From contig NZ_JALNZY010000002.1 of NCBI RefSeq assembly GCF_023229105.1, positions 12,135-76,134 of the forward strand: a stretch of DNA of 64,000 nucleotides, written 5' to 3'. Below the pieces are notes generated by a model. It saw only the letters and a list, made by a program, of their open reading frames with translations. It was not told where the DNA came from and made no database searches. Positions 27,401-38,185 of this stretch are shown here, in pieces. The translations under genes were made by a program, and so were the position numbers. Source of the DNA: Sulfurimonas sp. GTDB taxonomy: Bacteria; Campylobacterota; Campylobacteria; Campylobacterales; Sulfurimonadaceae. Positions within the stretch are counted from its first letter, which is position 1. Each line of letters begins with the position of its first letter.

Positions 27401-28375
27401 TTAAATTGGTAAAACTCTAATCTTTTTAGATAATTTCTCTTTAAGGGTTGACTCTATTGCATAAAGAGTTCCTGTTGCAGAACTTGCACATCCATTACAT
27501 GCCCCTAAGTATCTGATATAAACATCAATATAATCATCGCTCGGCTTTACGTCAATAACTTCCATATCGCCGCCGTCCATGATTAAAAATTGACGAACAC
27601 TCTCATCTATTTCAGCATCAATAGCTTTAATCTGCTGAACCAATGTCATCGTCTCAAAGCTTCCTTTTGAACCTGCATCAGCAGCAACTCTCATCTTCTC
27701 TTCATCCATCTCACGACGTGTATCTCTTAAAATATCCACTAAATAATACTCCCTTTTTTCATGTCCGCCCGGTTTTATACAGCTTTTACAAAAACCGCCT
27801 GCTTTTGTATAATCGGTAATCTGCTCAATTGTTGTCAAATCGTTTAGTTTAATAACCTCTTGGAGAGTTTTTAAGCTAACACGAGCACATTCACAAACGA
27901 TTATCTCTTCCTCAAAACTCTCAGTATCAACCCCAAGGTAAAGCGCTGCCGCTTTTTTGATAACATCATAAGCCATAACGGAACAGTGCATTTTTTGAGG
28001 CGGAACGGCAGGAGTTTCTGGGTTGTCACGAAGTGCAAACTCAACATCTATATTTGTTATCTTTACAGCCTCTTGAACGGTTTTACCAATACATAATTCA
28101 GTCATGATGTCTGAACTTGCAATTGCAGTTCCACATCCAAAACTTTTAAACTTTGAGTTTACGATAGTGTCTGTTTTAGGGTCAACTTCCCAGTAAAGGC
28201 GCACCGCATCTCCACAGCTCTCAGCTCCAAAATCAGCAACTATAAGCCTGTTTCCATGAGCTTCTGCTTCCTCTTGGTTAATCTCGCCCTGATGCTTTGG
28301 ATTGTTCATCAAAGTTGTTACTTTGTTTGAGTAAGCATCCCATAAAGAGGCGCCTAGTAGATCATTTTTTGCCAT
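27401..28375 (-). CDS. nifU: NifU-type Fe-S cluster scaffold
   Basis: 324 residues with three modules: an N-terminal IscU-like scaffold (residues ~1-125, cysteines in AESCGDAV, SFGCGTAIAS and KMHCSV), a central BFD-like [2Fe-2S] domain (CECARVSLKTLQEVI, then CKSCIKPGG) and a C-terminal Nfu domain with CNGCASSATG. Together with NifS it is the main Fe-S assembly system in Campylobacterota despite the nif name. It follows nifS after a structured spacer. Confidence 0.95.
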   Translation of the reverse strand: MAKNDLLGASLWDAYSNKVTTLMNNPKHQGEINQEEAEAHGNRLIVADFGAESCGDAVRLYWEVDPKTDTIVNSKFKSFGCGTAIASSDIMTELCIGKTVQEAVKITNIDVEFALRDNPETPAVPPQKMHCSVMAYDVIKKAAALYLGVDTESFEEEIIVCECARVSLKTLQEVIKLNDLTTIEQITDYTKAGGFCKSCIKPGGHEKREYYLVDILRDTRREMDEEKMRVAADAGSKGSFETMTLVQQIKAIDAEIDESVRQFLIMDGGDMEVIDVKPSDDYIDVYIRYLGACNGCASSATGTLYAIESTLKEKLSKKIRVLPI

Positions 28376-28392
28376 AATTTTTTTCCTTTAAT

Positions 28393-28491
28393 TTATTTCA
28401 TACCCTCAAGGGGAACCTTTTCTCTAGTTTGTCCGCAAAAGGAACTCCCCCCTTTTGCTTCGCTAACTGCTGTGGCACTGAAGCTTGGCAA
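28393..28491 (-). other. Structured nifS-nifU spacer with in-frame extension
   Basis: The 116-base spacer forms a large hairpin (28410-28450): GGGGA and CCTTTT pair with AAAAGG and TCCCC around small internal loops. Directly after the nifS stop codon an in-frame reading frame begins (TAA then TTG) and encodes 32 residues ending QTREKVPLEGMK. It may be a short peptide, a read-through extension, or only a structured spacer controlling the NifS:NifU ratio. No family is recognised. Confidence 0.35.
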
Positions 28492-29718
<1,227 letters not shown>

Positions 29719-29828
29719 TTAGTAATTCTTTTAATTAAGACTCTTTTTGTCCTATTTGATTTTGCTATGGTATTAGTTTTGTTATTTAATTAAGCTTAAA
29801 TGAAACTGTATCTATCCAATATTTAAGC

Positions 29829-29834
29829 TATAAT
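29829..29834 (+). promoter_or_regulatory. -10 box before the hypothetical gene at 29867
   Basis: Perfect TATAAT 33 bases before the ATG; an AGGAAA ribosome-binding site precedes the start. Confidence 0.5.
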
Positions 29835-29866
29835 TATACATAACAATCAACAAATCAGGAAAACCA

Positions 29867-30394
29867 ATGTGTAATTTTAACAAACATAATGAAGATACGA
29901 AAACATTTCTGCATCTTTTGATGCAAAAGTACGCCGAGATGGTAGGTGGAGCAAATTTTATTTTGGGGTTAATTGAAGCCATCAAAGAGAAAAAACCTAA
30001 CGCTTTAATAAACAGCGCTTGCAAAGTGGACTCAAAAGAGCTAAATATCAGATGGAATAAAATAATTTTTAAAGACAAATTTGATATTTTAGAAGAGATT
30101 ATCCGCTCTCACAAAAGCTCAGAAGATTTAAATTTTAACATACTCCAAAGCGATAGCCAAAAAAAGAAAAAAAAGATTTTAAATATGGTAAAAACTTTGG
30201 CACCGATTGAGTTTAAAATAACAGTTAAAAATTCTGAAGATCTTACGGGGTTTAGCTTTAAAATATTTGAAACCGTTGAAGATGATTCTGCGACAATCAA
30301 CCCTATTTTTGCCACACTGTTTTTCTGTTCAACGGAATATATGAAAAAAGCTCTAAAGTATGAGATTTATGATTTGGATGTCACTAAAGATTAA
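29867..30394 (+). CDS. Hypothetical protein, no family recognised
   Basis: 175 residues, starting MCNFNKHNEDTKTFLHLL, lysine-rich and probably mixed alpha/beta and cytoplasmic; a KKKKK stretch is in the middle (about residue 100). No signal peptide, membrane helix or known motif is seen. A clean promoter -10 and ribosome-binding site support expression. It converges on the pseudouridine synthase gene with an 11-base overlap. Confidence 0.65.
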   Translation: MCNFNKHNEDTKTFLHLLMQKYAEMVGGANFILGLIEAIKEKKPNALINSACKVDSKELNIRWNKIIFKDKFDILEEIIRSHKSSEDLNFNILQSDSQKKKKKILNMVKTLAPIEFKITVKNSEDLTGFSFKIFETVEDDSATINPIFATLFFCSTEYMKKALKYEIYDLDVTKD

Positions 30395-31070
30395 TAACTC
30401 TATACTCCGATGGCTCTAAAGCATCAACGCTATACTCTCCAAAACGCACTCTATGAAGTGCGACTACCCTGTTTTTGACTGCACCAAACATTCTCTTTAC
30501 CTGATGATATCTTCCCTCGCAAATCTCTAATCTTACAAGAGTTGGATTTATTATCTCCATCTTAGCGCTCAAAAGCGGCTTTTTTTCGCCATTTAGCATA
30601 AGGGTTCCACTTGCAAAAATCTCTGCTTCATCCCCCCTTAAAGGCTCGGCAAGAGTAGCCTCATACACTTTTAAAACATCACTTTTGGGACTTGTCAGCT
30701 TGTGATTTAACTCTCCATCATCCGTTAACAAAATCGCTCCCGTGGTATCTGCATCTAGCCTACCTATTGTTGAGATTTTAGGGTTTCTTCTTTGAAATCT
30801 TAACGGCAAAAGAGAGTATATAAGCACTCCGGCATCATCGTGTGAACAGATTACACCGCTTGGCTTGTTCATTAAAATAACTAAACGCTCCTCATCAAGT
30901 CTCTCGCCCTCAACCGTAATATTGTTATGATAAGCTTTTTGCCTAACATCAAAAACTCTAACCCCATCTATGCATACTAAGTTTTTACTCAAAAACTTTT
31001 TTGCCTCGCTTCTTGTGCAGTATCCTAGACTTGAGAGATGCGCATCTACTCTTTTATAGCTGTTTTGCAT
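30384..31070 (-). CDS. RsuA/RluB-family pseudouridine synthase
   Basis: 228 residues. An N-terminal S4 RNA-binding domain (RVDAHLSSLGYCTRSEAKKF) is followed by the RsuA-type catalytic domain with the active-site Asp in GRLDADTTGAILL and the substrate loop EGRYHQVKRMFGAV. Modifies a uridine in 16S or 23S rRNA; which one cannot be told, so no gene symbol is given. Confidence 0.92.
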   Translation of the reverse strand: MQNSYKRVDAHLSSLGYCTRSEAKKFLSKNLVCIDGVRVFDVRQKAYHNNITVEGERLDEERLVILMNKPSGVICSHDDAGVLIYSLLPLRFQRRNPKISTIGRLDADTTGAILLTDDGELNHKLTSPKSDVLKVYEATLAEPLRGDEAEIFASGTLMLNGEKKPLLSAKMEIINPTLVRLEICEGRYHQVKRMFGAVKNRVVALHRVRFGEYSVDALEPSEYRVINL

Positions 31071-31134
31071 GCTTTACTACTTTTTTCTCAATATAGCATT
31101 TTTTGGGTTAAATTATATACAAAACAAAAATGGG

Positions 31135-31140
31135 TATAAT
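31135..31140 (+). promoter_or_regulatory. -10 box of leuC
   Basis: TATAAT in GGGTATAATCG, 33 bases before the leuC ATG; the expected transcript has a short leader of about 27 nt with no attenuator hairpin visible. Confidence 0.55.
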
Positions 31141-31173
31141 CGCAAACTTAAATTACATTTATAAAGGCTTATT

Positions 31174-32433
31174 ATGGCTCAAACTATAACCGAAAAAATA
31201 TTCTCTGAGCATGTCGGAAAAAAAGTTTTTGCGGGTGAAATAGTCCGTTCTAACATAGATATGGTTATCGGAAACGATATAACAACGCCTATCTCAATCA
31301 GTGCTTTTAATCTAAGCGGCGCTACAAAGCTTGCAAACCCTGATGGTTTTTCTATCGTTCTTGACCACTTTATCCCTGCAAAAGATATAGCAAGTGCAAA
31401 TCAAGCAAGAATCAGTCGCGACTTTGCAAAAAAACATAACCTAAAAAACTTTTTTGATGAAAAAGATATGGGAATAGAGCACGCACTTCTACCTGAAAAA
31501 GGTCTTATAGTTCCCGGGGATGTCATCATCGGTGCAGATAGTCACACATGTACTCACGGTGCACTTGGGGCTTTTTCAACCGGTATGGGCTCAACTGACT
31601 TGGCATTTGCCATGATTACGGGCGGAAACTGGTTTAAAGTTCCTGAATCTATAAAAGTGGTTTTAAGCGGAAAGCCCGGTAAATACACAACTGGAAAGGA
31701 TATTATTTTAGAGATTATCCGCATGATTGGCGTTGATGGAGCTCTATATAAAACTTTAGAGTTTACAGGAAGCACGATAGAGCATTTAAATATGGATGAT
31801 AGATTCTCAATGTGTAACATGGCAATAGAAGCGGGAGCAAAAAGCGGAATTGTAGCTTATGATGATATAACAAAAGAGTTTTTAAGTGATAAAACCTTAG
31901 CTCGTGAACCTAAAATCCACCACTCAGACGCTGATGCCTCTTACTGCCAAATTTTAGAAATTGATGTAGCAAACCTTGAGCCTGTAATTGCTTATCCATT
32001 TCTACCTTCAAACGGACACTCTATAACTCAAGCTGTAAAAGACAAAATCAAAATAGATCAAGCTTTTATCGGGAGCTGTACAAATGGAAGATTGGGCGAT
32101 TTAAAGATTGCTGCAGAAATTCTAAAAGGCAAAAAAGTTCATCCTGATGTTCGCTTAATTGTAACTCCGGGAACTCAAAAAATCTTAAAAGAGGCTTATA
32201 GACTCGGATATATGGATATTATTATTGATGCCGGCGGCGTTGTAAGCAACCCAACTTGTGGAGCTTGTCTTGGCGGATATATGGGGATACTTGGCGACAA
32301 TGAGGTAGCAGTTTCAACCACAAACCGTAACTTTGTCGGACGCATGGGAAGCAGAAGTTCAAAAGTATATTTGGCAAACTCAGCAGTTGCTGCCATCTCT
32401 GCAATCACTGGCTATATAACAGATCCTAGATAA
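31174..32433 (+). CDS. leuC: 3-isopropylmalate dehydratase large subunit
   Basis: 419 residues of the short prokaryotic/archaeal LeuC class. Contains GADSHTCTHGALGAFSTG, the cluster cysteines in FIGSCTNGRLGDL and NPTCGACLGGYMG, and GRMGSRSS. Isomerises 2- to 3-isopropylmalate in leucine synthesis using a [4Fe-4S] cluster. The small subunit leuD is not next to it, so the complex must be encoded at two loci. Confidence 0.93.
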   Translation: MAQTITEKIFSEHVGKKVFAGEIVRSNIDMVIGNDITTPISISAFNLSGATKLANPDGFSIVLDHFIPAKDIASANQARISRDFAKKHNLKNFFDEKDMGIEHALLPEKGLIVPGDVIIGADSHTCTHGALGAFSTGMGSTDLAFAMITGGNWFKVPESIKVVLSGKPGKYTTGKDIILEIIRMIGVDGALYKTLEFTGSTIEHLNMDDRFSMCNMAIEAGAKSGIVAYDDITKEFLSDKTLAREPKIHHSDADASYCQILEIDVANLEPVIAYPFLPSNGHSITQAVKDKIKIDQAFIGSCTNGRLGDLKIAAEILKGKKVHPDVRLIVTPGTQKILKEAYRLGYMDIIIDAGGVVSNPTCGACLGGYMGILGDNEVAVSTTNRNFVGRMGSRSSKVYLANSAVAAISAITGYITDPR

Positions 32434-32520
32434 ATTAAAAATTAATATTAATATCTATTACTAACATACTTTAAGATGCTTGCGGATAAGATATTAAATT
32501 AATGCGTCAAAAGGAAACAG

Positions 32521-33633
32521 ATGAAAAAACTACTACTAATCCCGGCTCTTATGCTTGGCTCAATTGCGATGGCAAAAGAGTATAAATATGAAATTACGCC
32601 TATTATCGGTTATAACCGAGCAGAGGGTAATCTTAATCTTAAAGATCAGTTTTTAACCGGCGCAGAGTTTCAGCTTAATACTGACACCCTTTTAAAACCT
32701 GAACTTAGTGTGCTTTTCACTAACACTGATTATGAGGAGCTAGTTCCAGCAAATCCAAGTACTGATATTTGGCGTTTTGCTATAAACGGCGTACATGATT
32801 TTGACGCAATCGGTGCTATTACGCCGCTTGTTAAAATTGGTGTCGGCTATGAAACTCTTAATGTTCACTTAGCAGACAACAAAGACAGCGTCTTCTTTAA
32901 CGCCGGTGCCGGTGTCAAAGCCGCAATAACAGAAAATATTGCACTTAAACTAGAAGCTGTATATATGAACAAAAGAGCTGACAGCAACTTAGCGCTCTTA
33001 GCTGGTATAAACTTCGCTTTTGGACCTAAAGCTCAAGAAGTACCGCCGGCTCCAATTGATGGCGATGATGACAATGACGGTGTTTTAAACTCAGTTGATG
33101 AATGTCCAAACACTCCTGCTGGGACAAAAGTTAATGCTGTGGGATGTAAGATAGACGGAGATGATGACAATGATGGCGTTTTGAACTCAGTTGATGAATG
33201 TCCAAACACTCCTGCGGGAACAAGCGTTGATGCCGTGGGATGTAAAATAGTAGCATTGACTCAAGTTGTAGAAGCTGCAGCTGTAGTTTGTCCTCCAAAA
33301 ATAAACCTACATATTAATTTCAAATTTGACTCTTCGGAGATAAAAGAGGAATCAAAACCACGTGTAAATGAGTTTTCGGAGTTCTTAAAATGTACTCCTG
33401 TGTACAAAGCTAACATTATTGGGCACACTGATGCTGTCGGGTCTGATGCATATAACCTTAAGCTCTCAGATAGACGTGCAAATGCGGTTAAAGATATGAT
33501 TGTAAAATATGGAGTACCAGCAGATAAGGTCTCAACAACTGCAAAAGGCGAGACAGAGCCTATTGCTACGAACAAAACGAGCGAAGGTCGTGCACAAAAC
33601 AGACGCATCGAAGCAGAGTTGATCAAAAACTAA
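32521..33633 (+). CDS. OmpA-family outer-membrane protein with TSP3 repeats
   Basis: 370 residues: signal peptide MKKLLLIPALMLGSIAMA, an 8-strand-type beta-barrel (about 20-175) ending with FAFGP, two calcium-binding thrombospondin-3-like repeats (DGDDDNDGVLNSVDECP), and a C-terminal OmpA peptidoglycan-binding domain (INFKFDSSEIKEESKPRVNE, then GHTDAVGSDAYNLKLSDRRA). Anchors the outer membrane to the wall; barrel pores are possible. mobA starts right after its stop, an unrelated function. Confidence 0.93.
   Translation: MKKLLLIPALMLGSIAMAKEYKYEITPIIGYNRAEGNLNLKDQFLTGAEFQLNTDTLLKPELSVLFTNTDYEELVPANPSTDIWRFAINGVHDFDAIGAITPLVKIGVGYETLNVHLADNKDSVFFNAGAGVKAAITENIALKLEAVYMNKRADSNLALLAGINFAFGPKAQEVPPAPIDGDDDNDGVLNSVDECPNTPAGTKVNAVGCKIDGDDDNDGVLNSVDECPNTPAGTSVDAVGCKIVALTQVVEAAAVVCPPKINLHINFKFDSSEIKEESKPRVNEFSEFLKCTPVYKANIIGHTDAVGSDAYNLKLSDRRANAVKDMIVKYGVPADKVSTTAKGETEPIATNKTSEGRAQNRRIEAELIKN
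33058..33249 (+). repeat. Two 96-bp tandem repeats in the OmpA-like gene
   Basis: Repeat units 33058-33153 and 33154-33249, each 32 codons, encode calcium-binding DGDDDNDGVLNS...CPNTPAGT segments. The units are very similar in DNA sequence, so copy number could change by slippage or recombination. Confidence 0.85.
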
Positions 33634-34200
33634 ATGCTCGATATACCTTGCATCATCTTTGCCGGCGGTAAAAGCACACGTATGGGGGAGGATAAATCTC
33701 TTCTCCCCTTTGCAGGGTTTGACACTCTTGCGCAATTTCAACTCTTTCGACTAAAAAAAATCTTTAAAACCGTATATCTCTCCTGCAAAGATAAAAATAA
33801 ATTTAACTTTGAAGCCGATTTTATTGAAGAACCTGACACAATATATGCTCCTACAGCAGGATTTGTCGCTCTATTTGAGAAACTTGTGGGGGAGCGTTTT
33901 TTTATAATCAGCGTTGATTCTCCATTCATTACAAAAACCGAGATAGAAAAAATCATCCAAGCAGATACTCCAAACACGGATGCATCTATAGCAAAAACCG
34001 CAAGCGGCATACAGCCCATGTGCGGTATTTACCACCGCTCTATAGAAAAAAAACTCTCCCTAATGTTTAAAACAAATAACCATAAACTGGGCTATTTACT
34101 TAACTCTTCAAATACTATTTATGTAGAGTTTGAAGATGAAAAACCGTTTTTAAATCTTAACCACCCACACGAATATCAAGAGGCGCTGGGGCTTATTTAA
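33634..34200 (+). CDS. mobA: Molybdenum cofactor guanylyltransferase
   Basis: 188 residues with the nucleotide-binding [18 protein letters not shown] near the N-terminus and [13 protein letters not shown] as the metal-binding region. Adds GMP to molybdopterin to give the bis-MGD cofactor used by periplasmic nitrate reductase and related enzymes. ATG follows the ompA-like stop directly; moaC lies about 80 bases downstream under its own promoter. Confidence 0.9.
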   Translation: MLDIPCIIFAGGKSTRMGEDKSLLPFAGFDTLAQFQLFRLKKIFKTVYLSCKDKNKFNFEADFIEEPDTIYAPTAGFVALFEKLVGERFFIISVDSPFITKTEIEKIIQADTPNTDASIAKTASGIQPMCGIYHRSIEKKLSLMFKTNNHKLGYLLNSSNTIYVEFEDEKPFLNLNHPHEYQEALGLI

Positions 34201-34248
34201 GATGCTCTGTTTTACTTTTATGCCCCTCTATAATTGCTTTTCTTCTGC

Positions 34249-34254
34249 TATAAT
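34249..34254 (+). promoter_or_regulatory. -10 box of moaC
   Basis: TATAAT in CTGCTATAATATAAG, 28 bases before the moaC ATG. Confidence 0.5.
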
Positions 34255-34281
34255 ATAAGAAATAAAATATAAAGAAACAGT

Positions 34282-34752
34282 ATGAAATTAACACATTTGG
34301 ATGAAAACGACAGACCGAAGATGGTTGATGTCTCGGAAAAAAATCAAACAACAAGAGTAGCAGTAGCAAGTGGTATCATAGAGATGAGCCAAGATGCTTA
34401 TGATGCGATAGTAACTCAAAAAACAAAAAAGGGTCCTGTTATACAAACTGCAGTAATTGCCGCTATCATGGGAGTAAAAAAGACAAGTGAACTTATTCCT
34501 ATGTGTCATCCTCTAAACTTAAGCGGGATTAATTGTGATGTAGAAGAACTAGGAAATCTTCCTGGATTTAAACTCACTGTTACCGCAAAACTGACAGGTC
34601 AAACCGGCGTTGAGATGGAGGCACTTACGGGAGTGAGCATCGGTCTTTTGACCATCTATGACATGGTAAAAGCGATAGACAAAGCCATGGTTATACGCAA
34701 TATTCAGTTAGAGAAAAAATCGGGAGGCAAAAGTGGAGATTTTAAACGATAG
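34282..34752 (+). CDS. moaC: Cyclic pyranopterin monophosphate synthase
   Basis: 156 residues with [19 protein letters not shown] at the start, the active-site [11 protein letters not shown] and [20 protein letters not shown]. Forms cPMP in molybdopterin synthesis together with MoaA. Overlaps the following DUF493 gene by 20 bases. Confidence 0.97.
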   Translation: MKLTHLDENDRPKMVDVSEKNQTTRVAVASGIIEMSQDAYDAIVTQKTKKGPVIQTAVIAAIMGVKKTSELIPMCHPLNLSGINCDVEELGNLPGFKLTVTAKLTGQTGVEMEALTGVSIGLLTIYDMVKAIDKAMVIRNIQLEKKSGGKSGDFKR

Positions 34753-35002
34753 AGAAGAGAAACTAGATCTTACCTACCCGTGCAGCTGGTGTTACAAGCT
34801 TATTGCCGGCGAAAAAGAAGCACTTGAGCAAGCCATACGAGACGTTATAGATGAGAGAGAACACAAACTCACGCACTCAAAAAACTCTAAAGGCGGGAAA
34901 TATATAAGTATGAACCTTGATATGCTTGTGCATAATGAAGATGACAGAAATTTCATCTTTGAAGCGCTAAAAGCTCATCAAAATATAAAAATGGTACTTT
35001 AA
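34733..35002 (+). CDS. YbeD/DUF493 family protein
   Basis: 89 residues starting with GTG. The pattern [15 protein letters not shown], then [24 protein letters not shown], and final IKMVL matches DUF493. These are ferredoxin-like proteins with an ACT-like fold of unknown role; the E. coli relative sits beside lipB. Here it overlaps moaC by 20 bases, so it is expressed with it. Confidence 0.85.
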   Translation: MEILNDREEKLDLTYPCSWCYKLIAGEKEALEQAIRDVIDEREHKLTHSKNSKGGKYISMNLDMLVHNEDDRNFIFEALKAHQNIKMVL

Positions 35003-35015
35003 AAAGGAGTCTAAA

Positions 35016-35990
35016 ATGGGTTTACAAGAGCTAAAGAATATTGAACTTAATAAATTAAACCTTCATGAAATGAAGGATATTACGACAGATATCATAGAGA
35101 GTAGAACAAAAAAATTAAGAGATGAGCTTGAAGATCTTCTTCTGCAAAAAGAGTTTCTTGAAAAAAGTTTACAGAGGAAGTCTAATGAGCTTCAAGAGCT
35201 AAAATATGCGATTTTTAATGATATAGAGTCTTTAATAGACAAAGAGGATGCGCAAACTCTCTCAAGACTTCATCAGGTAAAACTTCAATCTATTGATCTT
35301 TTTGACCTCCTTAGTGAAACAGTTGAGGGGGCAATTATCACTGCTTTGGAAAAATCAAAAGATAGTGAAGCAAAAGAGTTGATTCAAGAGATTATAAAAG
35401 AGCTTACCTACCAAACGATTAAAGAGGGAACGCTAAACACTATAAGAGTGAGAAAAATTCTCTCCACCATCCTGCACTCAAGCATAAATATAGCCGAAGC
35501 TACTCCTAACACATCTGAAGATATTTTAGAAGCTACCCTAAAAGGTATGAGAGCAGGACTTCTTGAATCAATCGACAGATTTAAAAAGAGACTCGCGTAT
35601 ATGCCGCTTGAGGCAAAACATATCTTGATTGAAGATTACGACACAATTATGGAGGATTTGAACCAAACAGACACTCTATTTTTACAGGTTGTTCAAACAC
35701 AGGCAAATGAAAGTGATGCAGCTATAAGAAAGATACTCCTAGACCTCAATAAAAAGATGCACTATGACCTACAAGAGCTAATTCATATCTCAAAAGAGAC
35801 TGCACAGATTATGAGAGAGAGATTCTCTGCCCTGGCTAAAACAGCTGTTAAAAAAGCAGATACAGCTCTTAAATCCGAAACGGCGAAGGAGGCTAAAAGA
35901 ATGGGGATTCAAGCCTGGGGTGTTGCAAAAACAGCACTAGGAAGTGCCATTAAATCTGCTAAAAGCGTTATTGAGCCAAAGGATAAATAG
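35016..35990 (+). CDS. Long helical coiled-coil protein, function unknown
   Basis: 324 residues, almost wholly alpha-helical. An N-terminal coiled coil (about 25-70, RDELEDLLLQKEFLEKSL) precedes a helical bundle with conserved-looking GMRAGLLESIDRF, and a C-terminal Ala/Lys-rich segment (ALGSAIKSAKSV) that could touch a membrane. No signal peptide. It could be a phasin-like or membrane-associated stress protein, but this is a guess. Ribosome-binding site AAAGGAG is good. A bidirectional terminator follows its stop. Confidence 0.7.
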   Translation: MGLQELKNIELNKLNLHEMKDITTDIIESRTKKLRDELEDLLLQKEFLEKSLQRKSNELQELKYAIFNDIESLIDKEDAQTLSRLHQVKLQSIDLFDLLSETVEGAIITALEKSKDSEAKELIQEIIKELTYQTIKEGTLNTIRVRKILSTILHSSINIAEATPNTSEDILEATLKGMRAGLLESIDRFKKRLAYMPLEAKHILIEDYDTIMEDLNQTDTLFLQVVQTQANESDAAIRKILLDLNKKMHYDLQELIHISKETAQIMRERFSALAKTAVKKADTALKSETAKEAKRMGIQAWGVAKTALGSAIKSAKSVIEPKDK

Positions 35991-36009
35991 CAGTTAAAAA
36001 CTGCTATTT
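35985..36009. terminator. Bidirectional terminator
   Basis: Stem AAATAGCAGT/ACTGCTATTT with a five-base loop and A/T-rich flanks, lying between the convergent coiled-coil gene and aroC and overlapping both stop codons. Confidence 0.75.
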
Positions 36010-37077
36010 ATAATATTTCACAACTTTATCCATCTGCGAACCCATATTTAAAAGTAACATATCGACAACAACTAAAGCTGCCATGGCTTCACAAACAACT
36101 GTTCCTCTTATGGCAACACAGGGATCATGTCGTCCTTTTAGTGAAAAATCAACCTCCTCATTTTTAATAGTAACTGTTTTTTGTTCTTTAAAAATGGATG
36201 GAGTAGGCTTGAAATATACATTCATAACTATATCTTCACCGTTGCTAATTCCACCTAAAATCCCGCCTGAGTGATTTGTCACAAAACCCGCTGCTCTTAT
36301 CTCGTCATTATTTTGAGAACCTTTTAGTGATGCACTCAAAACCCCATCGCCTATCTCAACAGCCTTAACGGCATTTATACCCATCATAGCATCTGCTAGT
36401 ATTGCATCTAGTTTGTAATAAAGCGGCTGTCCCAGACCTTTTGGAGCACCTTTTATAAGAATTCTAGAGACTCCACCTACAGAGTCATGCTCGTTTTTTG
36501 CTTTGAGTATCGCATCTTTTTGCGCCTGCTCTTTATTTGCGTCAAGAGCAAATATAATACTTTTTTTAGCCGCCTCATAATCAAACTGCCCTGATTTGAT
36601 GCCCTCTACCTCACAGATGCCCCCTAGCACCTCAACATCAAGTTCTCTAAGCATCAGCTTTGCAATAGCGCCGGCAGCCACTCTCGCCGCCGTCTCTCTT
36701 GCAGAGCTCCTGCCTCCTCCTCTATAGTCTCTTATGCCGTACTTATAAAAGTACGTAAAATCAGCATGTCCAGGGCGAAAAATATCTTTTATATTTGAGT
36801 AATCTTTTGACTTCTGATTTGTATTGTGTATTAGCATCGCAATAGGTGTTCCAGTGCTTTTACCTTCAAAAACACCGCTTAGTATCTCTACTTTGTCATC
36901 CTCTTTTCTTGCAGTCTCAAACTCACTTTTTCCCGGTTTTCTACGGTCAAGCTCACTTTGAATAAATGCTTCATCAATCTCAAGTCCCGCAGGAACACCA
37001 TCAAGCAGGCATCCGATTGCTACTCCATGAGACTCCCCAAAAGTGCTAAATTTTAACTTTACTCCAAAACTATTCAC
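36004..37077 (-). CDS. aroC: Chorismate synthase
   Basis: 357 residues with [33 protein letters not shown], and [11 protein letters not shown] near the C-terminus. FMN-dependent last step of the shikimate pathway. ATG overlaps the rnc stop by four bases; the order rnhA-rnc-aroC is typical for epsilonproteobacteria. Confidence 0.97.
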   Translation of the reverse strand: MNSFGVKLKFSTFGESHGVAIGCLLDGVPAGLEIDEAFIQSELDRRKPGKSEFETARKEDDKVEILSGVFEGKSTGTPIAMLIHNTNQKSKDYSNIKDIFRPGHADFTYFYKYGIRDYRGGGRSSARETAARVAAGAIAKLMLRELDVEVLGGICEVEGIKSGQFDYEAAKKSIIFALDANKEQAQKDAILKAKNEHDSVGGVSRILIKGAPKGLGQPLYYKLDAILADAMMGINAVKAVEIGDGVLSASLKGSQNNDEIRAAGFVTNHSGGILGGISNGEDIVMNVYFKPTPSIFKEQKTVTIKNEEVDFSLKGRHDPCVAIRGTVVCEAMAALVVVDMLLLNMGSQMDKVVKYYK

Positions 37078-37757
37078 TTCTCCTCCTTATTTAAGAGTTT
37101 TACTGCCATCTCCGCGGCTTCTTGCTGCGCAATTTTTTTGCTTTTTCCAATCGCTCTTGCATACTCTTTATTTTCTATAATAACCGCTACTTCAAACTCT
37201 TTTTTATGGTCAGGTCCTCGACTGGCAATAACCCTATACTCAGGAGTCTCTCCAAATCTAGCTTGAGTAAGCTCCTGAAGAGTTGTTTTAAAATCTCTAA
37301 AAAGAGAATCAAGCGATATCTCTTTGTGATTTCTCTCTATCAAATCAATTGCTATTTTTCTAGAAACATCTAAGCCAGATTCAATATAAATCGCTCCTAT
37401 TACTGCTTCAAAAGCATTTGAGAGCAGAGATGCCTTCTCTCTTCCGCCATTGTTCTCTTCTGCGTTTGAGAGATATATATATTTACCGAGATTGATAGAT
37501 CTAGCCAGCTTCTCAAAGCCGTCTTCATTTACGAGGGCTGCTCTTATTTTTGAGAGATTACCCTCATCTGATTTTGGAAATTTAAAAAATAGATACTCCC
37601 CTACTATCAAATCCAAAACAGCGTCGCCTAAAAATTCAAGTCGCTCATTATCGTAGGGCTGCTTATGACTTTTATGCGTCAGCGCTTCGATAATGAGCTT
37701 CTCATTTTTAAATTCATACCCCAAAGTTTTCTCTAAAACTTCTATATTTTTACTCAT
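37074..37757 (-). CDS. rnc: Ribonuclease III
   Basis: 227 residues if started at the ATG at 37755-37757 ([16 protein letters not shown]), which shares one base with the rnhA stop (TAATG); a longer frame upstream lies inside rnhA and is not needed. Catalytic signature [19 protein letters not shown] and a C-terminal dsRNA-binding domain ([14 protein letters not shown], then [16 protein letters not shown]). Processes rRNA and other double-stranded RNA. Confidence 0.95.
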   Translation of the reverse strand: MSKNIEVLEKTLGYEFKNEKLIIEALTHKSHKQPYDNERLEFLGDAVLDLIVGEYLFFKFPKSDEGNLSKIRAALVNEDGFEKLARSINLGKYIYLSNAEENNGGREKASLLSNAFEAVIGAIYIESGLDVSRKIAIDLIERNHKEISLDSLFRDFKTTLQELTQARFGETPEYRVIASRGPDHKKEFEVAVIIENKEYARAIGKSKKIAQQEAAEMAVKLLNKEEK

Positions 37758-38185
37758 TACATACTCTCCTTCATCTTTTGCGCCGCTATCTTTGCCAAAA
37801 TATCGCATCTCTCGTTTTCAACATGTCCATTATGCCCTCTTACCCATAAAGCGTTTATCTTATGCCCTTTTGAAACCTCTATATACGCTATCCACAAATC
37901 AGGATTTTTTACTTTCTTAAAGTCTCTTTTAATCCAACTCTCAAGCCACTCATTTATCCCTTTTACCACATAAGAAGAATCTGAGATAATATCAACCATA
38001 CAAGGCTCTCTGAGTGCTCTTAAGCCCTCGATAACAGCTAAAAGCTCCATCCTGTTGTTTGTAGTATGCACTTCACCGCCAGAGATTTCCCTCTCCTTAT
38101 CGGCAAACCTTAAGATTGTTCCATATCCTCCTGGACCGGGATTTCCAAGAGCACTTCCGTCACTGAAAAGAGTTATTTTCTTCAC
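37757..38185 (-). CDS. rnhA: Ribonuclease HI
   Basis: 142 residues with [16 protein letters not shown] (first catalytic Asp), [14 protein letters not shown] (Glu), [11 protein letters not shown] (Asp) and [14 protein letters not shown] (last acidic site). Removes RNA from RNA-DNA hybrids. Its start overlaps the LapB-like gene by 26 bases. Confidence 0.96.
   Translation of the reverse strand: MKKITLFSDGSALGNPGPGGYGTILRFADKEREISGGEVHTTNNRMELLAVIEGLRALREPCMVDIISDSSYVVKGINEWLESWIKRDFKKVKNPDLWIAYIEVSKGHKINALWVRGHNGHVENERCDILAKIAAQKMKESM

Noticed and set aside
30384..30394. Short overlap of convergent genes as a possible regulatory site
   Set aside because: Eleven bases of 3' overlap are common in compact genomes and need no special explanation.
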